From Pelagibacteraceae bacterium AG-426-G02 (lineage in GTDB: Bacteria; Pseudomonadota; Alphaproteobacteria; Pelagibacterales; Pelagibacteraceae): DNA of 64,000 bases. A model generated the notes under the pieces. That model made no database searches. It was not told where the DNA came from and saw only the letters and a program-made list of their open reading frames with translations. Positions 26,543 through 34,384 of the stretch are shown one piece after another; position 1 is the first letter of the stretch; each line of letters starts with the position of its first letter. The stretch lies in NCBI GenBank assembly GCA_003213155.1, contig QCNQ01000003.1:31856-95855 (forward strand), in the 5' to 3' direction. A program made the position numbers and the translations under genes.

Positions 26543-27091
26543 ATGAAAAAAATTTTTATAATTTTTATAATTTTTTTTTCATATTTTAGTAATTCAATTG
26601 CAGATGAAAGAATTAAAAAACTTAATCAATTGTTTGATGATTTAAAAACTCAAAATTACTCAGCTGCTTATAAAATTGAACAAGAAATTTGGCAAATATG
26701 GAGCACACATCCAAATGATGAAAATTTGACAATGTTATTAAATAAAGGATCAAGTTTAGTAAATGAATTAAAGTATAATCAAGCAATAGATATATTTTCT
26801 AAAGCAATAAATTTGGATCCATTATGGGCTGAGGCATGGAATAAACGTGCAACTGTATTCTATTTATCTGGTAATTTTGAAAAGTCGCAAAAAGATATTG
26901 ATAAAGTTTTAGAATTAGAAAAAAGGCATTTCGGCGCTCTTGCTGGACAAGGTCTTGTAAATATTCAATTAAAAAATTATAATAAGGCAATAGAGAGTTA
27001 TGAAAAAGCTAAAGAAATATATCCCACAATGAAATCACCAGATATGATGATAAATCAAATTAAAGAACTGATTAAAAAACAATCCATCTAA
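26543..27091 (+). CDS. Exported TPR-repeat protein
   Basis: 182-aa periplasmic or membrane-tethered protein. Signal peptide MKKIFIIFIIFFSYFSNSIA precedes the mature DERIKKLNQLF. At least three tetratricopeptide-like helix pairs follow, for example LVNELKYNQAIDIFSKAINLDPLW and QLKNYNKAIESYEKAKEIYP in the second half. Such proteins act as scaffolds. The next gene (site-2 protease) starts 1 nt after the stop, indicating translational coupling. Confidence 0.82.
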   Translation: MKKIFIIFIIFFSYFSNSIADERIKKLNQLFDDLKTQNYSAAYKIEQEIWQIWSTHPNDENLTMLLNKGSSLVNELKYNQAIDIFSKAINLDPLWAEAWNKRATVFYLSGNFEKSQKDIDKVLELEKRHFGALAGQGLVNIQLKNYNKAIESYEKAKEIYPTMKSPDMMINQIKELIKKQSI

Positions 27092-27092
27092 G

Positions 27093-28205
27093 ATGATAGA
27101 TTATATATTACCATTTTTAATACTTATCATGATTGTGGTATTCATTCATGAATACGGCCATTATTATTTTGCAAAAAGATATGGTGTTGCAGTAACTGAT
27201 TTTTCAATTGGATTTGGAAAGGAAATATTTGGTTGGAATGATAAATCTGGAACCAGATGGAAAATTTGCTGGATACCTCTTGGTGGATATGTAAAATTCT
27301 TTGGAGATCGAAATGTTTTTTCACAAGCTGATCAAGAAAAATTAATAGAAAGATATAACGAAGAAGACAGGAAAAAATTATTTGTTTTAAAACCACTTTA
27401 TCAAAGAGCTTTGATTGTATTTGGTGGACCACTAGCAAACTTCTTACTCGCATTATTAATTTTCTTTTCTATTTATACTTTTGCAGGAAAAGATTTTACT
27501 CCTGCAATGATCAATGAGGTACAAAAAGATAGCCCTGCAATGATCGGTGGTTTGAAACAAAATGATATTATTTTAGAGATAGATGGAAATGAAGTTAAAA
27601 GCATTATGGATGTTTCTAAATTTATAACGTTATCAACAGATGACTTTATTAATTTTAAAGTTAAACGTTCATACGACGAAATATTATTAAAAGTAAAACC
27701 TAAAATGGTTTTAAGTGAAGATAACCTTGGAAATAAGATTAACAAAAGGATTGTTGGAATTAAATTAAGTGCTTACAACAACGAGATAAATCATGTAAAA
27801 TTAGGACCCGCACAAGCTATATACCACGCAGCAAACGAGGTATATTTCGTGAGTATATCCTCACTTAAATATATCGGTGCGATGATTTTTGGAAAAGCTG
27901 ATACTTCACAACTTGGTGGACCAATTAGAATTGCTAAAATTTCAGGTCAAGTAGCAGAGTTTGGTTTGTTAGCATTTATTAGCATGATGGCTTACATTTC
28001 TATAAGTTTAGGGTTAATTAATTTATTTCCAATACCAATGTTGGATGGAGGTCATTTAATGTTTTATGCTTTCGAAAAAGTGTTAGGACGTCCTTTATCA
28101 CAAAAAACGCAAGAAGGTTTTTTTCGAATCGGGATGTTTTTGCTCTTAACTTTGATGATATTCACAACATTTAATGATCTTAAAGATCTTGGCTTATTTA
28201 GTTAA
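27093..28205 (+). CDS. rseP: RseP-type site-2 intramembrane metalloprotease
   Basis: Inner-membrane zinc protease that cuts transmembrane substrates within the bilayer (RseP/MmpA family). The zinc motif HEYGH is in the first helix (VVFIHEYGHYYFAKRYGV), the third ligand lies in LFPIPMLDGGHLMFY near residue 315, and a PDZ domain follows the second helix (MIGGLKQNDIILEIDGNEV). 370 aa with four membrane segments is the standard form. In many proteobacteria it neighbours dxr and bamA; here it sits between a TPR gene and HU. Confidence 0.94.
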   Translation: MIDYILPFLILIMIVVFIHEYGHYYFAKRYGVAVTDFSIGFGKEIFGWNDKSGTRWKICWIPLGGYVKFFGDRNVFSQADQEKLIERYNEEDRKKLFVLKPLYQRALIVFGGPLANFLLALLIFFSIYTFAGKDFTPAMINEVQKDSPAMIGGLKQNDIILEIDGNEVKSIMDVSKFITLSTDDFINFKVKRSYDEILLKVKPKMVLSEDNLGNKINKRIVGIKLSAYNNEINHVKLGPAQAIYHAANEVYFVSISSLKYIGAMIFGKADTSQLGGPIRIAKISGQVAEFGLLAFISMMAYISISLGLINLFPIPMLDGGHLMFYAFEKVLGRPLSQKTQEGFFRIGMFLLLTLMIFTTFNDLKDLGLFS

Positions 28206-28303
28206 TATATTTAAAGCCTTCTAATAACCCTTTAAAATAGAGGTTTTTTCACTACACCAGATATTGTGTATAACTTTGAGCCAGATACTAAAAAAAGGCT
28301 TGA

Positions 28304-28324
28304 TTTATCAATACTTTTGATAAA
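28304..28324. promoter_or_regulatory. Inverted repeat upstream of HU gene
   Basis: TTTATCAA-TACTT-TTGATAAA is an 8-bp inverted repeat with a 5-nt spacer, about 35 bp before the HU start. It could be an operator or a promoter-proximal hairpin. A Shine-Dalgarno GGAG follows at about 28351. No protein partner can be named. Confidence 0.35.
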
Positions 28325-28357
28325 GATAGTAAATAACCTAATAAAACCGGAGCTAAA

Positions 28358-28633
28358 ATGAACAAAAAACAACTAGTTGTCAAATTATCAGGTGCTTTAA
28401 ACCTAAGTAAAGCTGATGCTGAGAGAACTTTTGACACGATTACCAACACTATTTTAGATGCACTAAAAGCTGATGATTCAGTTAAAATTGCAGGATTTGG
28501 TACATATAAAGTGGCTAAGAGAAAAGCGAGAGTTGGAAGAAACCCTAGAACTGGTGAGCAAATTCAAATTGCTGCATCGCAAAAGGTTAAATTCTTACCT
28601 GCCAAAGCTTTAAAAGAAGTATTCAATAAATAG
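28358..28633 (+). CDS. hup: DNA-binding protein HU
   Basis: Small histone-like protein that bends and compacts DNA, a homodimer in cells with one copy. The beta-arm sequence KVAKRKARVGRNPRTGEQIQI and the N-terminal MNKKQLVVKLSGALNLSKADAERTFD match HU/IHF; the arm's GRNPRTGE motif and the lack of IHF features favour HU. 91 aa is the usual length. Preceded by GGAG and followed by a strong terminator, so it is transcribed alone, as expected for a highly expressed gene. Confidence 0.95.
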   Translation: MNKKQLVVKLSGALNLSKADAERTFDTITNTILDALKADDSVKIAGFGTYKVAKRKARVGRNPRTGEQIQIAASQKVKFLPAKALKEVFNK

Positions 28634-28641
28634 TTAATTTT

Positions 28642-28673
28642 ACAGCCTTAACGTCAAAAAGCGTTAAGGCTGT
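28642..28673 (+). terminator. Intrinsic terminator of the HU gene
   Basis: ACAGCCTTAACG and CGTTAAGGCTGT form a perfect 12-bp stem with an 8-nt loop (TCAAAAAG), followed by TTCTATA. It lies 8 nt after the HU stop. The stem is GC-rich for this genome, so termination is very likely. Confidence 0.85.
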
Positions 28674-28746
28674 TTCTATATGCAAAATCTGCATACCCAA
28701 TTTTCATAATCAGCGTTAGTTTTTAGGAATTATTAAAATACAAGCT

Positions 28747-28764
28747 CTCTCTATAACAGGGAGG
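28747..28764 (+). promoter_or_regulatory. amtB leader hairpin sequestering the Shine-Dalgarno
   Basis: CTCTC (28747-28751) can pair with GGGAG (28759-28763) across the loop TATAACA, hiding the strong Shine-Dalgarno GGGAGG four bases before the ATG. The helix is only 5 bp with one G-U, so its effect depends on conditions. TGCAAAATCTGCA at 28681 further upstream is a small inverted repeat. Confidence 0.35.
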
Positions 28765-28768
28765 TCTT

Positions 28769-30070
28769 ATGACTAAATTAATAAAAAAAATAAGTGCGCC
28801 ACTTATTAGTTTAATTTTTTTATTGAACATGAGTAGTGCAGGTATGGCAGATACAACAGTTTCTGCTGAAGTAGGTTTTATTTTTAATACCTTATTATTT
28901 TTGATTTGTGGATTTCTAGTAATGTTCATGGCATGTGGTTTTGCTATGCTAGAGTCTGGAATGGTTACATCAAAAAGTGTATCCGTTATTTGTGCAAAAA
29001 ATATAGGGTTATTCTCAATTGCAGGTATAATGTTCTGGCTTGTAGGTTATAATTTAGCCTATGGTATCAGTCCAGGTGGATATATTGGAAAATTTATTCC
29101 ATGGGCAGATGGCAGTAAAATAGATACAGGTTATTCCGATGGTTCAGATTGGTATTTCCAAATGGTATTCTGTGCAACTACTGTTTCAATCGTATCAGGC
29201 ACAATGGCTGAAAGAATTAAATTATGGCCATTCTTTACATTTGCTGCGGTTCTATCAGGAATTATTTATCCAATCGTAATGGGTTGGCAGTGGGGTGGAG
29301 GCTGGTTAGCAGAGTTAGGATTTTCTGATTTTGCTGGTTCAACTTTAGTACACTCAACTGGTGGTGCAGCTGCTTTAGCTGGTGCAATGATAATTGGTCC
29401 AAGATTAGGAAGATTTACTAAATCTGGGGCTCCAGCGCCACTTAAACCGTTTGCAGCATCATCAATACCATTAGTAACAATTGGGGTATTTATTTTATGG
29501 CTAGGTTGGTTTGGATTTAATGGTGGTTCACAATTAGCATTGGGAACGGCTACAGATGCGATAGCTGTATCAAAAATATTTATTAACACATTCCTTGCTG
29601 GTGCGGGTGGTGTTATGGGTGCAGCAGTTATAACAAGATTGCATTTTGGTAAAACTGACGTAGTTCAAATGTTAAATGGATGTATCGGTGGTTTGGTTGC
29701 TGTAACTGCAGAACCATTATTACCATCACCATTTGCTGCAATTTTAATTGGTGCTGTTGGTGGATTAATCGTAGTGTATGGTACTAAACTATTATTTTCT
29801 CTAAAAATTGATGATGTAGTTGGTGCTATTCCTGCCCACTTATTTGCTGGAATTTGGGGTACGTTAATTGTACCTGCAACAAATTCTGGTGCAAATTTTA
29901 GTACCCAGTTGATCGGAGTATTATCAGTAAACATTTTTGTGTTTATTGTAGCTTACATAGTGTTTAGCGCTATCAAAGCAACAATTGGCCTAAGGTTAAG
30001 TAAAGAAGGTGAAACCAAAGGTACTGATGTCACTGAAACTGGCGTGATTGCATATGCAATACGTGACTAA
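28769..30070 (+). CDS. amtB: Ammonium transporter
   Basis: Trimeric inner-membrane ammonium channel of the Amt family. It has a cleavable N-terminal segment (MTKLIKKISAPLISLIFLLNMSSAGMA) before the first of eleven membrane helices. Signature stretches: CGFAMLESGMVTSKS, TTVSIVSGTMAERI, STGGAAALAGAMIIGPRLGR with the pore His, LWLGWFGFNGGS, and AGIWGTL. 433 aa is typical. No glnK gene adjoins it, unlike the usual glnK-amtB pair. The gene stands alone between the HU terminator and its own terminator, with a structured 3' region. Confidence 0.95.
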   Translation: MTKLIKKISAPLISLIFLLNMSSAGMADTTVSAEVGFIFNTLLFLICGFLVMFMACGFAMLESGMVTSKSVSVICAKNIGLFSIAGIMFWLVGYNLAYGISPGGYIGKFIPWADGSKIDTGYSDGSDWYFQMVFCATTVSIVSGTMAERIKLWPFFTFAAVLSGIIYPIVMGWQWGGGWLAELGFSDFAGSTLVHSTGGAAALAGAMIIGPRLGRFTKSGAPAPLKPFAASSIPLVTIGVFILWLGWFGFNGGSQLALGTATDAIAVSKIFINTFLAGAGGVMGAAVITRLHFGKTDVVQMLNGCIGGLVAVTAEPLLPSPFAAILIGAVGGLIVVYGTKLLFSLKIDDVVGAIPAHLFAGIWGTLIVPATNSGANFSTQLIGVLSVNIFVFIVAYIVFSAIKATIGLRLSKEGETKGTDVTETGVIAYAIRD

Positions 30071-30133
30071 TTGTTAACAATAAGGGACTCTTCGCTCTCT
30101 GTGTATCTCCGCGATTACTCATCGAAGGGTCCC
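30071..30133 (+). ncRNA. Structured GC-rich RNA element in the amtB 3' region
   Basis: Directly after the amtB stop comes the palindrome TTGTTAACAA (30071-30080), then GGGACTCTTCG and CGAAGGGTCCC (30084-30094 and 30123-30133), an 11-bp stem with one G-U closing a 28-nt loop. The segment is much richer in G and C than the flanking DNA. It is followed by an intrinsic terminator ending at 30194, so the whole could be a 3'-UTR-derived small RNA. No known family is recognised. Confidence 0.5.
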
Positions 30134-30164
30134 TAAAACTCTCTCTTAAAGTTAGTTAAACGAA

Positions 30165-30194
30165 AAAAAAGCCCCTCCCTCAAGGGGCTTTTTT
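30165..30194. terminator. Intrinsic terminator after amtB
   Basis: AAAAAAGCCCCT pairs with AGGGGCTTTTTT over a CCCTCA loop, and an all-T tail runs on to 30195. A-run and T-run on both sides make it usable in both directions, serving amtB and the convergent glycosyltransferase gene. Confidence 0.93.
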
Positions 30195-30216
30195 TATTTT
30201 CATAAAACTTAAATGA

Positions 30217-31203
30217 TTACAAATTTTCAATCACCTGATTAAACACTTCATCGGGCTTAAGATTTTTCATCCCATTTCTGTCCCTATGCCAAACATTATC
30301 CACATAATCCTTTGGAACTATTGGAATAATTTTACTATATTTTAGCTCACTCACTGGGTCATTGGCTATTAATCCAAATGATTTAATTCCAAGAGCTGCT
30401 GCAAGATTTAATGGACCTGAATTATTTCCAAGAAAAAAATCTGAATTTTTAATTGCTAATATTACTCCTTGTAGATCTTTATTAGAACAATCGATAAAAT
30501 AATCTTTATTAGACTCAGCAATTATTTTTTTTGCAATATGAGATTTTTCTGGGCTGCAAACGAGATATATATAATTGAATAATTTTTTTTCAAACAAAAG
30601 ATCGGCAAGTTTGATAAAATCTTCCTCATACCACATTTTGTAATCTTCAAAAGAATCAACCCCAAAAGCAATTTTCTTTCCATCCAAAATAAGGTCAGAA
30701 TTGTTTTTTTTGAGACTCTCAACATCAATTTCCAAATTTGGATACTTATTCTCTATAGTTATCGAATTAATCTTAAGTAGTTTTTGAGATCTTTCTGAAT
30801 AATTTAACTTCAAATCCTCCTCATTAAGAAAATTTTTAACAGTAAGCCATTTCTTTTGGTTTTTAAATCCCGGTCCAATAATATTCTTAATTTTTGCCAT
30901 TTTAGCTGCGATGGCAGGTTTATTGACCTTATCTAATATATATACAAAATCATATTTCTTAGATTTAAATAATTTTACTAATTTGAATACATCAACCCAA
31001 TAAAATAAACCCTTTCTAAAATCATTGTAAAAAATTTGATTAATATGTTTTATGTCTTTAAGAATATTTTGGGCTTGAGTTTTTTCTCTGACAACTAAAT
31101 CTATATTTGTTTGATGATGTTGACTGATAGCTTTTATGTAGGGTAATTGCCAGATTAAATCACCTAATTTATGATGAGTATAAACGATACAAATTTTATT
31201 CAT
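30217..31203 (-). CDS. Glycosyltransferase family 9 (heptosyltransferase-like)
   Basis: GT-B fold transferase resembling WaaF/WaaC heptosyltransferases, which add ADP-heptose to lipopolysaccharide core. Start IVYTHHKLGDLIWQLPYIKAI fits the GDxxxxxP motif; the donor site is represented by DFFLGNNSGPLNLAAALGIKSFGL near residue 255-285, the family's (N/D)xGPxHLA motif with N for H. 328 aa is normal. It is divergent from the rhodanese gene. Substrate assignment beyond LPS-type sugar is not possible. Confidence 0.83.
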   Translation of the reverse strand: MNKICIVYTHHKLGDLIWQLPYIKAISQHHQTNIDLVVREKTQAQNILKDIKHINQIFYNDFRKGLFYWVDVFKLVKLFKSKKYDFVYILDKVNKPAIAAKMAKIKNIIGPGFKNQKKWLTVKNFLNEEDLKLNYSERSQKLLKINSITIENKYPNLEIDVESLKKNNSDLILDGKKIAFGVDSFEDYKMWYEEDFIKLADLLFEKKLFNYIYLVCSPEKSHIAKKIIAESNKDYFIDCSNKDLQGVILAIKNSDFFLGNNSGPLNLAAALGIKSFGLIANDPVSELKYSKIIPIVPKDYVDNVWHRDRNGMKNLKPDEVFNQVIENL

Positions 31204-31250
31204 TTTTATTTATGTGATTTCAAAAAAAACTATATAATAAATTTAGTTCT

Positions 31251-31634
31251 ATGAATATAAAATCGTCAAAAACATTAGTCACAGAAGCTTTAAGCGAAAT
31301 TAAAACAATTTCACCAGACGAAGCATTATCAATGATGAATGAAGATAAATGTAATCTAATTGATATTAGAGATATAAGAGAACTTGAAAGAGATGGGCGA
31401 GTTGAAAATTCAAATCATATTCCGAGAGGAATGTTAGAATTTTGGTTAGATCCTGATAGTCCATATTTTAAAGATGGTAAATTAGATATGAATAAAGAAA
31501 TGGTTCTTTTCTGTGCTGGCGGTATGAGATCAGCATTGGCTGCAAAAACTCTTAAAGATATGGGGTTTGAAAAAGTTTCACACATTGATGGTGGGTTTGG
31601 AGCTATTAGAAATAGTAAATTTAAGATTGTTTAA
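31251..31634 (+). CDS. Rhodanese-domain sulfurtransferase
   Basis: Single rhodanese domain of 127 aa, moving sulfane sulfur or acting in redox. The active-site loop FCAGGMRSALAAK holds the catalytic Cys followed by GGMRS, and NLIDIRDIRELERDGRV is the early DxR motif. An extended form with IDGGFGAIRNS at the end is usual. No signal peptide, so it is cytoplasmic. Its 3' end overlaps the stop of the convergent DsbA-like gene by 4 nt. Confidence 0.88.
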   Translation: MNIKSSKTLVTEALSEIKTISPDEALSMMNEDKCNLIDIRDIRELERDGRVENSNHIPRGMLEFWLDPDSPYFKDGKLDMNKEMVLFCAGGMRSALAAKTLKDMGFEKVSHIDGGFGAIRNSKFKIV

Positions 31635-32215
31635 GAAACACACTCTTCTAAAGCATATTCAAGTCTATCTTGTCCCCAAAAAAGTTTATTGTTGACTATG
31701 AAGGTTGGGGCACCGAATACATCATTTTGAAAAGCTTTGTCAGTTAAACTTTTTAATTCGTCTTTTACTTTTTGATTACTTATATCTTCAAAAAATTTTT
31801 TTTTATCAATTTTACAATTATCTAAAATTTCGTTTACGTTAGCTTCGATTGATATATCTATATTATTTTTCCAATAGGCATCAAAACAAATATCAAAGTA
31901 TTCGCTTTTTTTATTTGAATCGATTGAAATAAATCCTCTCATTAAATAAAGGGTATTAATCGGAAATTTTTCGTTCCATTTAAAAGATATATTATTTTTG
32001 TTAGCTATAATTTCGCAATCATTTTTCATATTTTTCATTTTTCGTTCATTAAAAGCAGGAGCAGTTATGTTACCTAACTTATGTAAACCCCCAAGCAAAA
32101 TAGGTTTATAATTAAAATCGACCCCATTTTTATTCTGCATTGATTTAATTTTTTTATAGGCAATGTAAGAATATGGACTAATAAAATCGAAGTAAAAATC
32201 GATGATTTTACTCAT
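31631..32215 (-). CDS. DsbA-like 2-hydroxychromene-2-carboxylate isomerase family protein
   Basis: Thioredoxin-fold protein of the HCCA isomerase/GST-kappa group, 194 aa. The N-terminal FDFISPYSYIAYKKI has Ser in place of the DsbA CxxC, the usual catalytic Ser, and the C-terminal VFGAPTFIVNNKLFWGQDRLEYA is the conserved cis-Pro and substrate region. It probably performs glutathione-dependent isomerisation, real substrate unknown. Overlaps the ABA4-like gene start by 8 nt. Confidence 0.85.
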   Translation of the reverse strand: MSKIIDFYFDFISPYSYIAYKKIKSMQNKNGVDFNYKPILLGGLHKLGNITAPAFNERKMKNMKNDCEIIANKNNISFKWNEKFPINTLYLMRGFISIDSNKKSEYFDICFDAYWKNNIDISIEANVNEILDNCKIDKKKFFEDISNQKVKDELKSLTDKAFQNDVFGAPTFIVNNKLFWGQDRLEYALEECVS

Positions 32216-32681
32216 ATAGGTTAATACTTTTTGCGTAAAATATTCTAATCAGCCAATAAATAAAGATGCCTAAAGGACCAATTAAATAAGTGATTATTAA
32301 TGGGATGCCAACAAGAACCTTATTGATAAAAAACTTTTGTGAGTCTCTTACAATCCAGCCACCGACGAATAAATTAATTGATACAAAGTGGATCCAAAAT
32401 AACATTAAAAAAATATTACTTGAAAACAAACCTGATAAATTACTAATACTTAAATATAATTCAAAATTACTATCAAAATCATAAGCACTTAAATAAGCTT
32501 TATAAAGCACAAATATGTAAGCACCTCCTAATAATGTGATTGGAAAAATAGAAGTAACAAAATATTTTGTAAAGTTTGATTGTGGAAAAAATATTAATAC
32601 TAACCAAAAAGGCAAAACTCCTAAATTCACCCAGAAGTAGAGAATTTCAATTGTAAAGTAAGCATAAATTTGTTCGATCAT
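32208..32681 (-). CDS. ABA4-like family membrane protein
   Basis: 157-aa integral membrane protein with four helices, matching the ABA4-like family (plant ABA4 is needed for neoxanthin synthesis). Typical pieces are FWVNLGVLPFWLVLIFFPQSNFT near the N-terminus, MLFWIHFVSINLFVGGWIVRDS, and the C-terminal ITYLIGPLGIFIYWLIR. The bacterial role is unknown, though a carotenoid or light-related link has been proposed for the family. It is translationally coupled with the DsbA-like isomerase gene. Confidence 0.78.
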   Translation of the reverse strand: MIEQIYAYFTIEILYFWVNLGVLPFWLVLIFFPQSNFTKYFVTSIFPITLLGGAYIFVLYKAYLSAYDFDSNFELYLSISNLSGLFSSNIFLMLFWIHFVSINLFVGGWIVRDSQKFFINKVLVGIPLIITYLIGPLGIFIYWLIRIFYAKSINLYE

Positions 32682-32709
32682 TTTAAATTATATTATATTA
32701 GATCTTACA

Positions 32710-33273
32710 ATGATTCCTATAAGAAATAAGAGAAAAACATTACAGGTGACTGTAGATGAAATGAGAAATTTTGCTTTAGCATATGTTGAAAAATATGCCC
32801 CATCTAAACAACAATTAAGAACATATTTACTAAAAAAATATCTTAAATTATCTGTTCCAAATGTAAAAAAACAGGATGTGACAAATTTAATTGATATTGT
32901 TTTATCTGATTTAGAAAAAAATAAATTTATAAATGATAAATTTTATTCTGAAAGTAAAGCCAAAAGTATGATCAGAAGAGGAAGTTCGATTAATAAAATC
33001 AGAAACTTCTTAATTGGCAAAGGTGTTAATGATGAATTTATAAAAGATACAGTTAATAAAATTAATGAAGATAATTCAGATCAAGATTTTTTTTCAGCAA
33101 TTAAAATTTGTAAAAAGAAAAGAATTGGACCAGCTAGGATAGATGATAATAGACCACTTTTTTATAAAAAAGATATCTCTTTATTGGCAAGAAATGGCTT
33201 CGATTTTGAGACATCAAAAAAAGTTATGGAATTAAAAAAAGATGATTATTTAAAAATAATAAAACTACTTTGA
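32710..33273 (+). CDS. recX: RecX family regulator
   Basis: Small protein that binds and limits RecA filaments. All-helical repeats typical of RecX: FALAYVEKYAPSKQQLRTYLLKK in the first repeat, LEKNKFINDKFYSESKAKSMIRRG in the second, and LARNGFDFETSKKVME in the third. 187 aa is usual. It overlaps the 3' end of a minus-strand mini-gene (33265) by 9 nt. recA is not in the window. Confidence 0.83.
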   Translation: MIPIRNKRKTLQVTVDEMRNFALAYVEKYAPSKQQLRTYLLKKYLKLSVPNVKKQDVTNLIDIVLSDLEKNKFINDKFYSESKAKSMIRRGSSINKIRNFLIGKGVNDEFIKDTVNKINEDNSDQDFFSAIKICKKKRIGPARIDDNRPLFYKKDISLLARNGFDFETSKKVMELKKDDYLKIIKLL

Positions 33274-33408
33274 TTTTTTTTTCTTTTCTTCTTCAACTAA
33301 TTGATTGATTTTATTTCTAATATAATTTTTAACATATACAAATACCAATAAACCAAAAATAGATACTGATACAATAATTATAAGTATTATTCTTAATTGC
33401 TCATCCAT
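33265..33408 (-). CDS. 47-aa single-pass membrane miniprotein
   Basis: Below the ORF-track cutoff. ATG at 33408 gives MDEQLRIILIIIVSVSIFGLLVFVYVKN followed by a basic/acidic tail ending VEEEKKKKSK. One membrane helix with a charged C-terminus. It follows the CysQ gene with a 1-nt gap (stop 33410, start 33408), which supports it as a third gene of that operon. Function unknown. Confidence 0.6.
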   Translation of the reverse strand: MDEQLRIILIIIVSVSIFGLLVFVYVKNYIRNKINQLVEEEKKKKSK

Positions 33409-33409
33409 A

Positions 33410-34180
33410 CTAAATATTTTTATTTTTTAAGATTAAACTTGGATTTTTAAAATTTTTCTTTCCATATTTAATTTCTTTGCCTTCAAAATCTGAAATTATT
33501 CCTCCAGCATGTTGTAAAATTGCATGACCAGCCGCTATATCCCATTCACAAGCTCTAGGCTCAGCCACATATCCATCATATTCACCAGCAGCAATGACAC
33601 AAAATTTAAGAGAACTTTTCATTCTTACATATTTTTTTACATTAAATTTCTTATGTAATTTTTCTATTTCAGGTTTAATATTGTTTGAATAGGATACAAA
33701 TTTCACATCATTTTTATCAAAATTTTCTGAACAATTTAAATTCTTGGTTTCACCATTTGTAAACTCATAGGCATTATTTGGACCATAAGAGTAAAACATT
33801 CTTTTTTTTGAAGGGGCATAAATTAATCCAGCTACTGGATTTTTGTTAATTATTAATCCAGCATTAATTGTAAATTCCTCTAGATTATTTATGTAGTCGT
33901 AGGTGCCATCTATAGGGTCAATTAGCCAAAAGTTTTCAAGATTGTTTATTGATTTATTATCAGAGGTTTCTTCTGAAATGATGGGAAGTTCAGGTGTTAG
34001 TTCTTTAATTTTTTGAGTGACAATTTTATTAACTTCTAAATCTCCATTGCTAACAGGAGTATTATCAGCTTTAATTTTTTTTATAAGTCCTTGTTTTCTT
34101 AAATCTAAAGAAATTTTTCCTGCATGAATAAATGTATCAATTAGATTTTCGACAATCTCTTTTAAATTCAAATTATTCAT
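33410..34180 (-). CDS. cysQ: 3'(2'),5'-bisphosphate nucleotidase (CysQ-type inositol monophosphatase family)
   Basis: Mg-dependent phosphatase that removes the 3'-phosphate from PAP, a by-product of sulfur assimilation. ISEETSDN contributes the first metal Glu, WLIDPIDGTYDYINN is the DPxDGT motif around residue 85, and CEWDIAAGHAILQHAGG holds the third metal Asp. 256 aa is right. CysQ rather than a true inositol phosphatase is favoured by the overall form, but the two are hard to separate by eye. The ATG overlaps the stop of the DUF3553 gene. Confidence 0.83.
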   Translation of the reverse strand: MNNLNLKEIVENLIDTFIHAGKISLDLRKQGLIKKIKADNTPVSNGDLEVNKIVTQKIKELTPELPIISEETSDNKSINNLENFWLIDPIDGTYDYINNLEEFTINAGLIINKNPVAGLIYAPSKKRMFYSYGPNNAYEFTNGETKNLNCSENFDKNDVKFVSYSNNIKPEIEKLHKKFNVKKYVRMKSSLKFCVIAAGEYDGYVAEPRACEWDIAAGHAILQHAGGIISDFEGKEIKYGKKNFKNPSLILKNKNI

Positions 34181-34343
34181 TGATTTTTATTAATTCTATA
34201 TTTTTAGTATTTATTACTTTTTTTCCAACATTTTCAAAATTAACTGTCACTTTTTCTTTTATAATTGATTGAACTTGACCTATACCCCAGTTTTTATTAG
34301 AGGGATTGATAACTTTGTCTCCTGGTTCAAAATCTAATATCAT
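34173..34343 (-). CDS. DUF3553 domain protein
   Basis: 56-aa protein too short for the track. Sequence [25 protein letters not shown]..., then [20 protein letters not shown], matches the DUF3553 small beta-barrel family common in alphaproteobacteria. The stop overlaps the cysQ start by 8 nt, so they are translationally coupled. The fold resembles CarD/KOW-like barrels, but the role is not known. Confidence 0.8.
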   Translation of the reverse strand: MILDFEPGDKVINPSNKNWGIGQVQSIIKEKVTVNFENVGKKVINTKNIELIKINE

Positions 34344-34384
34344 TTAATTTAACTTATATTAGAAATAAGTATAAATACCATCAA

